Source: Thelonectria olida (taxonomy: Eukaryota; Ascomycota; Sordariomycetes; Hypocreales; Nectriaceae). Taken from it: 64,000 nt of DNA. The notes beneath the pieces are model-generated. The model did no database searches, had not been told where the DNA came from, and saw only the letters and a list, made by a program, of their open reading frames with translations. Shown here in pieces: positions 11,004 to 21,791 of the stretch. Position 1 is the first letter of the stretch; the number at the start of each line of letters is the position of its first letter. Location: positions 1,282,565 to 1,346,564 of the forward strand of contig JAGPYM010000009.1 of NCBI GenBank assembly GCA_020736575.1, written 5' to 3'. The position numbers and the translations under genes are program-made.

Positions 11004-12672
11004 AGGCCGAGATATCGCAAATGAAGCCTTCAGTGATGCTCTCAACTACCTCGAGCTCGAGTTTTCGGGCAACGTTGAGGCCTTAGCTTGGCTTAAGAAG
11101 GTCAAGTCCACGACCATGGATGACCTGCTCGAGACCACGCAGCAAGTGGAAGCAAAATATCGCCAATCAGCTCAGAAGAAGAATGGCTTTATGAAGGTGG
11201 TTCACGGTTTATCCGTCAGAGTCATGCACTATGGTCAAGTGCTAGACACTTTGGCACAACATCACCCCGAGTACGTCGCGTTGGCCTGGGGAATGGTCAA
11301 GTTTATCTTGATGGTGAGTATTTCTTTGAGAACTTGGTCATGAAAATTTCCTCACAATTGAAAGACTCTACTAATAGAAAAACAGGGTGTCATCAACCAC
11401 GGCAAACTGGTGACACAATTCTCGCAGGCGCTATCGACGATCGCTGATGTGTTGCCAAGAGCAAACCTGAGTGCGGAATTATACCAAACCGATCAGATGG
11501 AGAACACAGTAGCGAAAATGTATGCACACATACTGCTGTTTCTGAAACGGGCCATGAAGTGGTACCACGCTGGGCAAGCTGGCCGCGCCCTCGCTGGACT
11601 TTTCAAACCCTACGAACTGAGCTTCAAAGACACTGTCGAGCAGATTGTGGAGTGCGCCAAGGCAATCGACGACATTGCCAGCATCTCAAACAAAGTAGAG
11701 GTCCGCCAGATTGGCGAGATTACAAGGGATCACAGATTAAAGTTGACCGGGATCGAGGATAAGTTGCAAGGTCTCACCGCCACTGTGGGCAATGTCCTGC
11801 AGTGTTTAAGAGGGAAGTGATGATTTTCCACTCTGCAACACCGAGGACTAACTAGATTACCAGGCAGTTCAACCAAGATCAACGAAATCTACATCGACAT
11901 GAAGTTTATCAAGCCTCGGATAGGCGATATGCATTTCAAGGATATGCTTGATGTCTTAAAGCCGGACACATTGCCAGAGCACTCCCTGCGGAAGCACAAG
12001 TCGATTGTCTGCAGGGCATCGTCGGGGCGAAATCGTAACCAAAACGTGACGAACATCCTTCAGGCAGTTGGACAGTGGATCTCAAGCTCGCAGTCATCGT
12101 TGCTCATACTCCAAGCACAGCCAAGGGCCCGAGTTCGTGTCAAGGAGATCGCTACGGAAGTTATCGGGCTGCTACGACCGAAATCTAAGCACGTCATCTG
12201 GTATCTTTCGAACATCAACGCCGACCAAGATGGCGCAGCCTGCGCGACAGAGGTGTTTCGCAACTTAGTCTTCCAGTTGGTCAAGTTGACACCAGATTTT
12301 GTCAGCTCGAGCCCCGACAACTTCAACCTGGCTAAACTATCGGCCTCGCACAGTGAGGAAGAGTGGCTCGGATTGTTGTGTCAGATACTTCGGCAACTCC
12401 CAGCCTGTTTCGTCATTATCGAGGCAGAGGACGTATGGAGGAACGAAGGGCGCTCCGGTGGGTTTACAGAAATACTGGTGCGATTGTCACGGCATCTTGA
12501 TGAAAATGGGACATCTGCCAAGCTCCTTGTTGTGAGTTACAATCGATCTTGGCAAGGCGATGGAAACTCGACCAGGGTGATTGAAGTTGCAGAAGAGTCG
12601 CGTATCCCGGTGCCAAGGGGGCTGCGACGTAGCTTTCGCGGGCGTCGGGGCGGAATTGGGCGTCGAGCTTGA
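11004..12672 (+). CDS. DUF7708-type N-terminal domain protein with degenerate NACHT-like NTPase region (NLR-related)
   Basis: Resembles the N-terminal module of fungal NLR-like proteins. Exons are about 11004-11313, 11386-11816 and 11868-12672, joined by GTGAG/CAG and GTGAT/CAG introns of 72 and 51 bp. The DUF7708 block includes FMKVVHGLSVRVMHYGQVLDTLAQHHPEYVALAWG, then IADVLPRANLSAELYQTD and KMYAHILLFLKRAMKWYHAGQ. The third exon looks like a STAND NTPase that lost its motifs: the Walker A position reads SSLLILQAQPRARVRVKEIA with no GxxxxGK[ST], and the Walker B position reads CFVIIEAEDVW. The protein ends about 200 residues after that with an Arg/Gly-rich tail (GLRRSFRGRRGGIGRRA) and has no ankyrin, TPR or WD repeats. 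The first in-frame ATG is 11116, but homologous text starts earlier (AFSDALNYLELEF), so the true start is in an unmapped upstream exon. Confidence 0.7.
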
Positions 12673-13429
12673 GGGCATTTTCATTACACTTTGTGTACTA
12701 GGTAGTTAAGTCTTGCTTGTTTATTTACTAGGATTCAGCAACCATCTAGTTAGAGAACAACCAAAGCCATCCATTCGATCGGGAATTGGCTCTTCTACAA
12801 CAGTACAAAAAGGATTTCGTCCCTTAAGATCAATCTAGCAAAAGAACAAAAATAAACATACAACAGCGAGGATTCCCCGGTCGTCACCGACCCGAGTACT
12901 AGTTCGCCGCTTCTCAGCTTAACGTGCGGGGAGCAGACGGGACCCAGTGTTTTCTAAGAGCTATGGTCGTATGTGCTGTGGGACGCTGCCAACTCCGCCC
13001 AAGATCACGGGCGGCATCTTGTGCGCGACACAAGCAGCGGATGTTCAACATCCGTTGTCCAATTCCACGGATTGTTGATCGAGAAAAAGAACAACAGAGA
13101 AGGGTGATCCCCAAGGGATTAATTGCGTCATCGGAATTAGCAGTAGCACCGATGCACAGTTCGCGACATTCGTACGAGTCATCGGGGCCGGAATTGCGGC
13201 GTTGGGATCCATCTCGCCAAACCCGCTCATCCCCCGCGGGTTTCGTGTAAGTGGCTTGCGCTCGCTGCTAGACACTTCATCTATAAGAGATCGAGCACAT
13301 GTTCGCTTTCATCAATAGTTCCAGCATCGCAATCAATACATTTGCAATTCACATCTGCTTTGACATCAACATCATCTTCTCTCATCATCTTCACATCCTC
13401 CCAAGGTCTCACCACTCATACGTCTCGAA
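12673..13429. other. Intergenic region upstream of the SDR gene
   Basis: About 0.75 kb, with no coding frame that I trust. The last ~120 bp is a C/T-rich leader (CATCATCTTCTCTCATCATC) typical of fungal core promoters and 5'UTRs, directly before the SDR start. Confidence 0.5.
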
Positions 13430-14529
13430 ATGTCTCTGGCCGCCCTCAAGAGCACTCTGGGACAAACATTCCCAGGATCGCCCAAGTTTACCGAAAAGGA
13501 TATTCCCAATCTAACCGGAAAGGTTTGTCTCAATTCTCCCTGCTATCTCTATACCGAACAACTACTAACCACTTATCTTTAGGTCTGCATCGTCACTGGA
13601 TCCAACACCGGCGTGGGAAAAGAAACAGCCCGGATGCTCTACTCGAAAAACGCCAACGTCTATCTCGCTGCAAGATCCGAGGAAAAGACCCGCCAAGCCA
13701 TCGAAAGCATCAAGGCTTCAGCTCCCGCCGACTCCAAGGGACACCTCTCGTTTCTCCGCCTCGACCTCGCCGATTTGTCCACCATCAAGAGTTCTGCCCA
13801 GGAGTTTCTCGCCAAGGAGAGGGAGCTTCACTTGCTCATCAACAACGCCGGCGTCGGCTACCCGGAGCAGGGATCCAAGACTAAGCAGGGCTATGAGCTG
13901 CAGCTCGGCGTTAACTGCGTCGGCCCGTTCCTCTTCACCAAGCTCCTAACGCCCATCCTTGCCTCAACTGCGAAGCAATCGCCGCCTGATTCCGTCCGCG
14001 TCGTCTGGGTCTCGTCCTCGGCATCCGAAGGCATCAGCCCCAAAGGTTTCATGGACAACCTAGACTACCACAACGACAAGTCATCGTTCCACAAGTACTG
14101 CATCAGCAAAATCGGCAACTACTTTCAAGCCACCGAGTTCGCTCTCCGCCACAAGAAGGATGGCGTTGTCTCTATAGCAATGAACCCTGGAAATCTGGAC
14201 TCCGACTTTTGGCGCACCCAAGGCTCCATCATGAGTTTCGTCCTTCGTCGCACCGTCCTACATCCGCCTGTCTATGGAGCTTACACGGAGATCTATTCTG
14301 CATTCTCTCCTGATATCACCATGGCGAAGACTGGTTCGTTTGGTAAGCTTTCATTTGAAATTGAATTTAAGTTCCTAGTTACTAACTTAGAGCAGTTGCA
14401 CCATGGGGAAGACTCTGGCAGCTATCGCCCGACGTCACCAAGGCGGCAAAGAGGGAGAGCGAGGGAGGCACTGGGTCCGCGACCAAGTTTTGGGATTGGT
14501 GTGAGGAACAAGTGCGATCTTACGCCTAA
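13430..14529 (+). CDS. Short-chain dehydrogenase/reductase (retinol dehydrogenase / WWOX-like)
   Basis: NAD(P)-dependent oxidoreductase with a Rossmann fold. Exons 13430-13522, 13583-14342 and 14396-14529 join in phase to give 328 residues. The first exon encodes MSLAALKSTLGQTF. The cofactor motif TGSNTGVG lies at residues 36-43, NNAG at about 118-121, the catalytic Ser in VVWVSSSAS at about 175, and the catalytic pair YCISK (Y203, K207). The intron at 14343-14395 is supported because splicing replaces an unlikely tail with APWGRLWQLSPDVTKA and ends KFWDWCEEQVRSYA, the usual end of this subfamily. Length is normal and all catalytic residues are present. The substrate is unknown; similar fungal enzymes act in secondary metabolism or lipid metabolism. 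Confidence 0.88.
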
Positions 14530-15129
14530 TTGTGCCTTGAAGTTATTTCAGCTGCTCGGAATGCTTTCATTGTCTTTTTTCTTGGTTTTATCTAGACCGT
14601 ACGCTTTTCTATCTCATGACGAGTGCCTAATATCAGTTTGGGAGAAATACACATTAATAGATGCTTAATCCAATGGTAGTTGTTATACATTCGAGGTTCA
14701 AGAGCATCCCCAATCAACCTGTCACGTAATGTCTCTAGACGATCTTCACTGAAGACGTTCTTTGATGACATTTAGGGTCACTGGGATGACAATTATAACG
14801 AGAGCTGAAGAGAGCTTCGGTTAGATATTAGTGCTGCAAGAAATAGATGTTTGCACTCTGTCCATCTTTTGCATTCAATCACTATTCTCCTGCATAGCCG
14901 TCGCTCGAGCTTCCAACAGAACTTTGAGCACATCTTGGCATCTAGGCACATTCATTTCCTCTCGTCCACAACCTCTCTACATGAATGTCACCAAGATAAC
15001 CGTCGTCACCGCGGGGTAGTTGAGGCTTGAGAGTGGCGTTTCTCCACAAACATCGCTGCGAATATCCCATTTTATCATCTCGAGTGCCTCGACAGCGGGG
15101 AGGGGGTCCCTTTTCTGGTCATTCGGCTG
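14530..15129. other. Intergenic region, nothing recognised
   Basis: About 600 bp between convergent ends (SDR on plus, DUF6604 pseudogene on minus). It presumably holds the SDR 3'UTR. No RNA gene or repeat was seen. Confidence 0.5.
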
Positions 15130-16965
15130 TTAAAGGTTGGTACTGTACCCCTCGGGTACGACGGACTTCATCCGAGACACATCGACATTGTTGCTTTCAG
15201 TCATGCGGCTCATCGTATCTCGCAAGTGGAGCATCTGGCTATCCCCTATCCCAAACGCCTTCGCACTGCGAACAAGGACCGAGTCTTTGAAGCGAGGCTC
15301 ATTGGTCTCCGGGTCGACATAAGTCTCCTGTTTTCCAGTCGTTTGAAGAACAACATTGTTCCAAATCCAACGTCATTGTCTGAAATGGCATCTGGGTTCC
15401 AATCCACCATTCGGTAGAGAATCAGATTTGATTTCTTGTTGAACCAGCTGTTCAGATTCAAATCGAGGAGACCGTGAATGTCTACAGCCCCCTGTGATGC
15501 TGCCCGAGCAGCTTGGCGCTGACGAGTAGCAAGATGCGAGGTTGTCTGGCCGGTCTTGGCGAGGAGAGCCTCTCTGAAGTTACTTGTTGGCACTACGCCA
15601 TCGACGAAAAATGACTCCTTGAACAAGTTTTCAATTAATGCGTAGAGACAACAACCCAGCCTCGGGATATCGCGAATGAGTCGACAATTCACTGGAGCTG
15701 GAAAACGTGATGGTGCAAGATCATCTTATCGAGGTTCGTTCCAGGCTTCTTCATAGCCATTGACGTGATCTCACCAGCGAACTCAACGAGACCCAAGAGC
15801 CTTCGGTGGTGTTCCCAGGGTCCCGTGAGGGACCAGTCGACATTTTCGTAGGCATGGCATTCGCCTCGTAGAGTATTTCGTTGTACGACGATGGAGAAAA
15901 CACATTGACCAGATCGTAGAGCCAATTGATGGAATACGATCGGCGCCAGTCCATCCGCTGCTTATTGGTGGCTGATCGGAGGCTGAAATCGGGATTTCAA
16001 TTGGCAAGTTTGGCATTCATGGCCTTAGTAGGTTTCCCACTGCGAGTAGCCCGGAGGTCGGTGACGAAACCAACAAGGTCTCGATAGGCCCAGATCAAGA
16101 ATTGCTCCTTCGCATCGAGAGCAGTCTCGATGGCTTTCTTGCCCGGGTTTCCGCTGGAGTCGAGCTGGTAAAGAGCCATGGAGGAGTTACCCTGGATTTT
16201 GCCTGGATTGCCGCGAGTGATGGTGTCCATGATTGTTTATAACTGTCGTGGCCTGGGAAATCGATAGAGATCGATGAACTCGTTCGTTTTACCATTGCTG
16301 TCGTCATGTGGGACAATGCTCCAGCTACGGAGCTGTTGAGACCTTCGAAAGCGACTTACCTCCAGATGTCCTGTGGATATGCTCTCAATTCGATCCATTC
16401 GCGAACAGCGGAGTAAACAGCCATGAGATTGTCAACGACCAGCCCTCCTCACTCTCGGTGATCTTGATGCTCTCGATCGGTACATCCTCAAAGTTTGCTT
16501 CCTTGTCGGGAGCCGGACCTTTTCCTTTCTTCGACTTCTTCCCCTTCCTGCCTTTCTTCCCTTTCGTTGAAGACTTTTTGGAGGCTTTCCGTGGAGCCGA
16601 TGATTGTTGTGGGACTTGAAAGCCATCGTCGTCATTATCGGCATCGCTCTGCGGGCACTGGATTCATTTTTGAAGATTATTTCTTCAATGTCTTCATTCT
16701 GCTCGGCATTTGTGGCCCCAGACTGCCAGGCCGTGCCGCCCAAGATGTTGAAAGCGTCTGTGAGTGTGTCGATGAAGTGCTTGTGGCTGGCATTGTTCCG
16801 CTGGAGTCCTGGGTCTGGTCTCGAGCCGACTAGCTATTGAAATGCCGTGTATACAGTGGACCTCGCTTCTATAACGGATTGAAAGTGGCGATAGATGACA
16901 GAGGGAACTGGCTCGGAACGCTCTGCGATGAGCTATGAGATGGAGAGAAGGCCAGCTACAGCAGG
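15130..16965 (-). pseudogene. Decayed DUF6604-domain gene (multiple stops and frameshifts, internal deletion)
   Basis: Fragments in different minus-strand frames line up in order with the fungal DUF6604 family, whose function is unknown. From the 5' side they are VIYRHFQSVIEARSTVYTAF; NNASHKHFIDTLTDAF; DNLMAVYSAVREWIELRAY; VAFEGLNSSVAGALSHM; SIDFPGHDSYK; DTITRGNPGKIQGN; KEQFLIWAYRDLVGFVTDL; MDWRRSYSINWLYDLVNVF; IVVQRNTLRGECHAYENVD; HHRRLLGLVEFAGEIT; LYALIENLFKESFFVDG; and the tail VDPETNEPRFKDSVLV, ending at TAA 15130-15132. Lesions: in-frame TAG at 16834-16836, TAA at 16356-16358, TGA at 15997-15999 and TGA at 15689-15691; single-base frame changes near 16440, 16240 and 15900; and a large piece missing near 15660. 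Several stops fit C-to-T changes of CAG, CAA or TGG codons. The alignment to DUF6604 is from memory of the family; the lesions are seen directly. Confidence 0.82.
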
Positions 16966-17560
16966 GGCGAGATGGCGTTCACCCCTTTGAATCTAAAAAC
17001 AAGCCTTTGAGCATGATTTGGGTTGTTTGAAATGTCGCCGAAGTTACTGCGAGTCGACGACGAGGTCAAATTGCTTCGACCTCATGGCGTAGGTAAGGAG
17101 GGAGGTATGGACTGGGTGAGTGAGGAGTGTCAAACTTGGGCGGAGCCCTCTCCATCTTAGTCATCCAGGGCCCGGAGAAACTGCGGCTGATGATCACAGC
17201 TTGTATCACAGTACCTCATCATTACGTACGAAACGTTCTACACGTACAAATACCAACATTCCGAAGTTTTCGATATTGAGAGAGGAGAAGCACAAAGCTC
17301 AGATGAAACTCGTGGCAAGAGACCCTCTCAACCCTTGTTGTGAGTGTGGGTGGAGTGATCAGATCATCACATCATTACATCCATCCGCGACTGCAGCATG
17401 CTCCCCTGATCCGGAAATCCGCGGATTACGGTTAACCCGAGGGATTCCCATCTCCGTCACCCGCTTCCTTGAGCTTGAACTCCGAGCTGCGACAAGCTCC
17501 AACGTCGCGCAGCACGACGCAGCATATCCGACACTTTATTTGTCCTGGAGTTGACTGGCG
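16966..17560. other. Intergenic region between pseudogene and Zn2Cys6 gene
   Basis: About 600 bp containing the presumed promoter of the plus-strand transcription factor. Short frames such as 17120-17554 look non-coding. No distinct element was recognised. Confidence 0.45.
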
Positions 17561-19764
17561 ATGGAGCCTGGAACCTCCCGCCCACCGGCCCCATCGGAGC
17601 CATGCACTCCGGCGCCGTATGGACGCGCATGTGTGGGGTGCTCTCGAGCGAAATGCAAGTGTTTCTATCGAACTGACGGGTCTGGCTGTGAGCGGTAAGA
17701 CGACCACTCCCTCCTGCATCTGCTTGATGGTGCTCCTATCCCGCGGGTTTGGGCGTCCCAGCTGCCATGCTGTTTGCTAATCGAGCACGATGTAGCTGCC
17801 ATCGACTCGACAAAGCCTGTGAACAGTCGCTGTCTGTCCGGAAGCGGCGAGCAAAGAGAGCCCCTGTACGAACTGCTCCTCCCAGCAACGCTTTGGAAGA
17901 GAAGCTAGACGATATTGTCGCTCTTCTACGTTCTCAGGCCTCGGAAAAGCAAGCATCTAAAGACACAGCGCAGAGTGGACCAAGCCATGAGACTACCCCG
18001 TCAATGTCGAGTAGACCTGGTGAAGCTGGGAGTTCTCTGATTTCCTCCCCAGGAGGACGCGACCCAGACGTGGTTATCGACACCACTGACAGCGTTGTTC
18101 GTCTCCTCCGTCCAACCGAATCCCCTAGTGATTCGCCGTTTGATCTATTTCCGCACCCATCACCGATTGCGGGCGATGTCTCCGTCCACAATATCCCAGA
18201 CTGGCAGGCCGATGAGCAATTAATCCTCTTCCGACGAGCTTTCATCCCACTCTTTCCCTTCGTCCACCTCCCAGACTCGATGCAAGCATCCGAACTACGC
18301 CGCGAGAAGCCTTTTCTGTGGCTTGTCATTATGGCTCTGACTTGCAAATCGGTCTCGAAGCAGTTTGAGATGGCTGACACTGTGTGGAAAGTAATATCAA
18401 CTCGGGTCGTGTCCGAACATCACGCCAATCTAGACCTTCTCCTTGGCATAATATGCTTTGCCTCATGGTACGGCTACTTACGAAACCATTACTCCGAAAA
18501 AGGTGCCTAATACTCCCCAGGTCCCACTACTTCAAACAAGATAAACCCTTCATGACCAAGTTATCTCAGTTGGCTATATCTCTCGCATATGACCTCGACC
18601 TCCATATAGCCACCCCTTCCCATGCAGCACGCCGTGGACGATCGGGCCATGTCTCAGGTCAACAGGCTGCCGCTGCGCAAGACAAAGCTTTAGAGGAGCG
18701 ACGGACTTTTATTGCTCTGTTTCATCTTAGTTCCGCGTGAGTACTATTCTTTATTCTCTTGCAATGGACAGTCGACGCTTGGGGATTGCTGCTTACCACC
18801 ATTCATTAGCACCTGGACAGGTTACCGGAAAACACCACCACTTCCCTGGACACGATATATCTCGGACTGCGTGCGCATTCTCAGTGAAGGAACAGAAACA
18901 CAGTTAGATATTCTTTTGGCAACCCAAGTGAAATGTCAACTTATTACAAACCAATTGTCCTGCCCTCCCGATGACGAGTTCGCAGGAAGCGACAGCACAA
19001 ATGCTCTGCCCAAAATTCTCTACGCCACTTTACAAAGGCAGCTTGGGGAGATCGGGCAAGGCTTACCATTGGATTTGCAATCGCATAGTAAGGCACGAAA
19101 TATCGCCTGCTAGCGAAAACATGCTAACGCTCACTGTCTCGAAGGGACCACGCAGCTTTACCTCACCAGCACAGAGCTAAGAATCAAAGATTGCCTCCTC
19201 AATAGCGCTGCTACTCATGGACAGCCTAGCACATCACAATTCCAGAGACTCCAAGACCTCGAGTCAACCTTGTCATGCGCTGAGCGGTTCATTGCAGTGT
19301 TCTCGAGCGCGCCCCCCCTGGATTGGGTCGGCATCAATGTCGACAGTTTCACTCAGTTCACCCACTGCCTCGTCGTTCTCTTTAAGCTTACCACTCTGAA
19401 CGAGCCCGACTGGGACGTGGCAGAGGTCACTCGGCGAGCCGATGTCTTCGGCATTCTGGACGAGTTCTGCGTGAAAGCCACGCAGGTTCCAGAGATGGCG
19501 GGAATCACGGACACGGATGGGTTAAACAGAGGCATCTTCACCAAGACACCTGCGCTTCTCAAGACGATCAAAGCATTGATGATGTCAGAGATGGAACCGC
19601 CACCGGTGGTTCCAATTCCAGAACAAAACTCTGGGCAAGGTGGTGATGATGGTTTTCTCGCCGGCTTCACCAACGAGAGCGACGCTTCTTACGATTTTCT
19701 CGAAAGCTTGAGACACGAGCCGTGGCTATCGGACATAATGGAATATTCATGGGACTTGGTCTAG
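17561..19764 (+). CDS. Zn(II)2Cys6 transcription factor (Leu3/War1-like)
   Basis: Nuclear DNA-binding regulator. Five exons fit with in-phase joins: 17561-17694, 17796-18467, 18521-18736, 18810-19087 and 19145-19764, giving 639 residues. The zinc cluster spans C24-C53 (ACVGCSRAKCKC then GCERCHRLDKAC; CX2CX6CX8CX2CX6C) and is split by intron 1 between ER and CHRLD. A linker with basic RKRRAKR and an ALEEKLDDIVALLR coiled coil follows; that arrangement, with the motif GCERCHRL, is common in Leu3/War1-type factors. The middle region (WSHYFKQDKPFMTKLSQLAISLAYDLDLH, then TWTGYRKTPPLPWTRYISDC) is the usual fungal regulatory domain. The C-terminus is acidic (GDDGFLAGFTNESDASYDFLE) and probably activates transcription. 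Target genes are unknown. Its 3' end faces the amino acid permease 194 bp away. Confidence 0.87.
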
Positions 19765-19957
19765 GCAATTGGGTGATATCTTTCAGGGACGGCACACGCA
19801 TTGTAGTATCACTGGTCGCAGGTCATTGCATCACATTTCATTGAGGAACACGAAGTAAGATATGAGAGATACGCTTCTTTTTGCATGCGCTTAAAAATTC
19901 ATCAATCGGTACCTAGATATGCAAGGTACAAAAGGTCTAACCCCAATGGGAATTCCT

Positions 19958-21791
19958 TTAGAACAGCCAAGAGACGAAGGTCTTGTAGAACCAACCACCC
20001 CGGCTAGGACCCTCAGCCGCATCCTTGGCGGCCTTCCAAGCGAGGAACTCGTTCTCCTCCCGATCAATAATGTCCTTTCCAGTGAAGAAGTCAACCTCAT
20101 GCGGCTTGTAGCCACGGCTCTTGGTAAAGAACTTGTGTCCGAAGATCAGGATAAGGTAGACGGGGATTCCAAGATAACCCGTGATGAAGGTCTTGTACTT
20201 GGCGTTGAAGTCTCCGACGAAGACATCGTAGTTCTTGGTAAGAGCGACAACGATACATACGGCCAGGGCGCCATATGAACCCCAGATGCCGAGAGGGGCG
20301 ACGTAGGGAAGGGCATCGTCCCGGATGTCCTGGACCTTGCGGGCGCGGCACCAGTAGATGTGAGTAACGAGGATAGAAATCCAAGTCATCAGGCCGAAGA
20401 TAGTAGTCAGGTTCACGAAATATCCAAAGACGGCAGTCGAGTCGTCTGAAACGTTCATGAAGGCGAGCAGGGCGAAAAGGGCAGAGAAACCCAGGGCATA
20501 GACAGGGACACCTCGGGAATCGGTGCGCTTGAAAATAGCGGGCGCGTTGCCATCGGACGCAAGACCGTACAGCGTTCGGCTGGCGATGTAGAGGTCGGAG
20601 TTGGAGGCAGAGAAGACGAAGACGCAGATACAAGCATTAAGAATGTGCGGGATAACCTTGACACCGGCAACCTCTGCGGCGACGACGAAGGGGGAGGCTG
20701 AGGCACCGGTCTTGGCTTTTGTGCTGGCGAAGATGAGCTTGGGGGAGTTGTATGGAACAATCATTCCAACGAGAAGCACGCTCAAGCAGTAGAAGAAGAG
20801 AATTCGGTAGAAGGTCAGCTTGATGGCCTTGGGGATGGTTTTCCTGGGGTTTTGGGCCTCGGCGACGGTCACACCGACGAGCTCCGTACCAAGGTAGGCG
20901 AAGGTGGCAGTAACCATGCAAGACCAGAAGCCCAGAAACTGGCCGGCAGATCCATCGGTGATGTAAGGCTTGAAGGCACTAAGGGGACAAGTTAGAATGG
21001 GTGCTCTCAACTTCGGAAGAGACCATAAAGAGACTTACCCAGGGTCCTTCCAGTAGCGGAATCCCTTTCGATCATGGTCGGGGCCGCCGCCAAGAGCGAG
21101 GACGAGGGAGAAGAGGATGATTCCGATGACAACAATGACCTTGAAAGAGGAAAGCCAGAACTCGAACTCTCCGAAAAAGCGAACACCGAAGTAGTTGATG
21201 CACACAATAGTGACGAGGAAAATGGCGATGAAAACACCAGGGTTGACCTTCTCACGGTCGACCCAGAATTGGATGACGAGGGCGGCAGCCGTCAGTTGGT
21301 TTGGCGTGACGATAATGTACTTGAACCAGTAGCTGTTGTGGTTGATTAGCCATTGCTTCAGACGAACCCGTTGCGTTTCCTGGAATAGAGACTTACCACC
21401 AACCGAGAGCAAATCCAAGCGAAGGATCACAAAATCGAGAAGCGTATCCAGAAAAACCAGCAGACATGGGGAGCCAAGCAGCCATTTCACCCAGGGCAGC
21501 CATGACGAGGAAGACGACAAATCCAATAATAGTATACGAAATGAAGACACTGCCAGGACCGGCTTGGGCAAGGGCCTTTCCGGTACCGATGATGAGACCG
21601 GTTCCGATGGCACCGCCGATTGCAATCATGGTAATGTGACGAGCTTGAAGACCACGGTGCAGCATGGTCTCCTCGCTGGTCTCGATACCCCTGATGTGCT
21701 GGTTCTTTTCGACATCTTGGTTCACAACTTGGATGTCCGTGTTGTAACCGGCCGCTTCGATGCCGTCCGGCGAGCGGGATTTGTTATCCAT
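19958..21791 (-). CDS. Amino acid permease, Dip5-type dicarboxylic amino acid transporter (YAT family)
   Basis: Plasma-membrane proton symporter, probably for acidic amino acids. The start is ATG 21791 (MDNKSRSPDGIEAAGYN). The hallmark N-terminal block GLQARHITMIAIGGAIGTGLIIGTG opens TM1, and GEMAAWLPMSAGFSGYASRF follows. Two short introns are inferred. Near 21390 splicing gives FALGWCYWFKYIIVTPNQLTAA. Near 21000 it joins RYWKDPG to the AFKPY region. Later blocks are WSCMVTATFAYLGTELVGVTVAEAQNPRK and YVAPLGIWGSYGA. The cytosolic tail contains KPHEVDFFTGKDIIDREE, typical of Dip5 homologues. About 12 TM helices and ~560 residues are expected; the gene looks intact. Confidence 0.9.

Noticed and set aside
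20097..20633. Arg/Leu-rich ORFs overlapping the permease
   Set aside because: They are alternative frames of the permease exons. The true frame has transmembrane and Dip5-type signatures.
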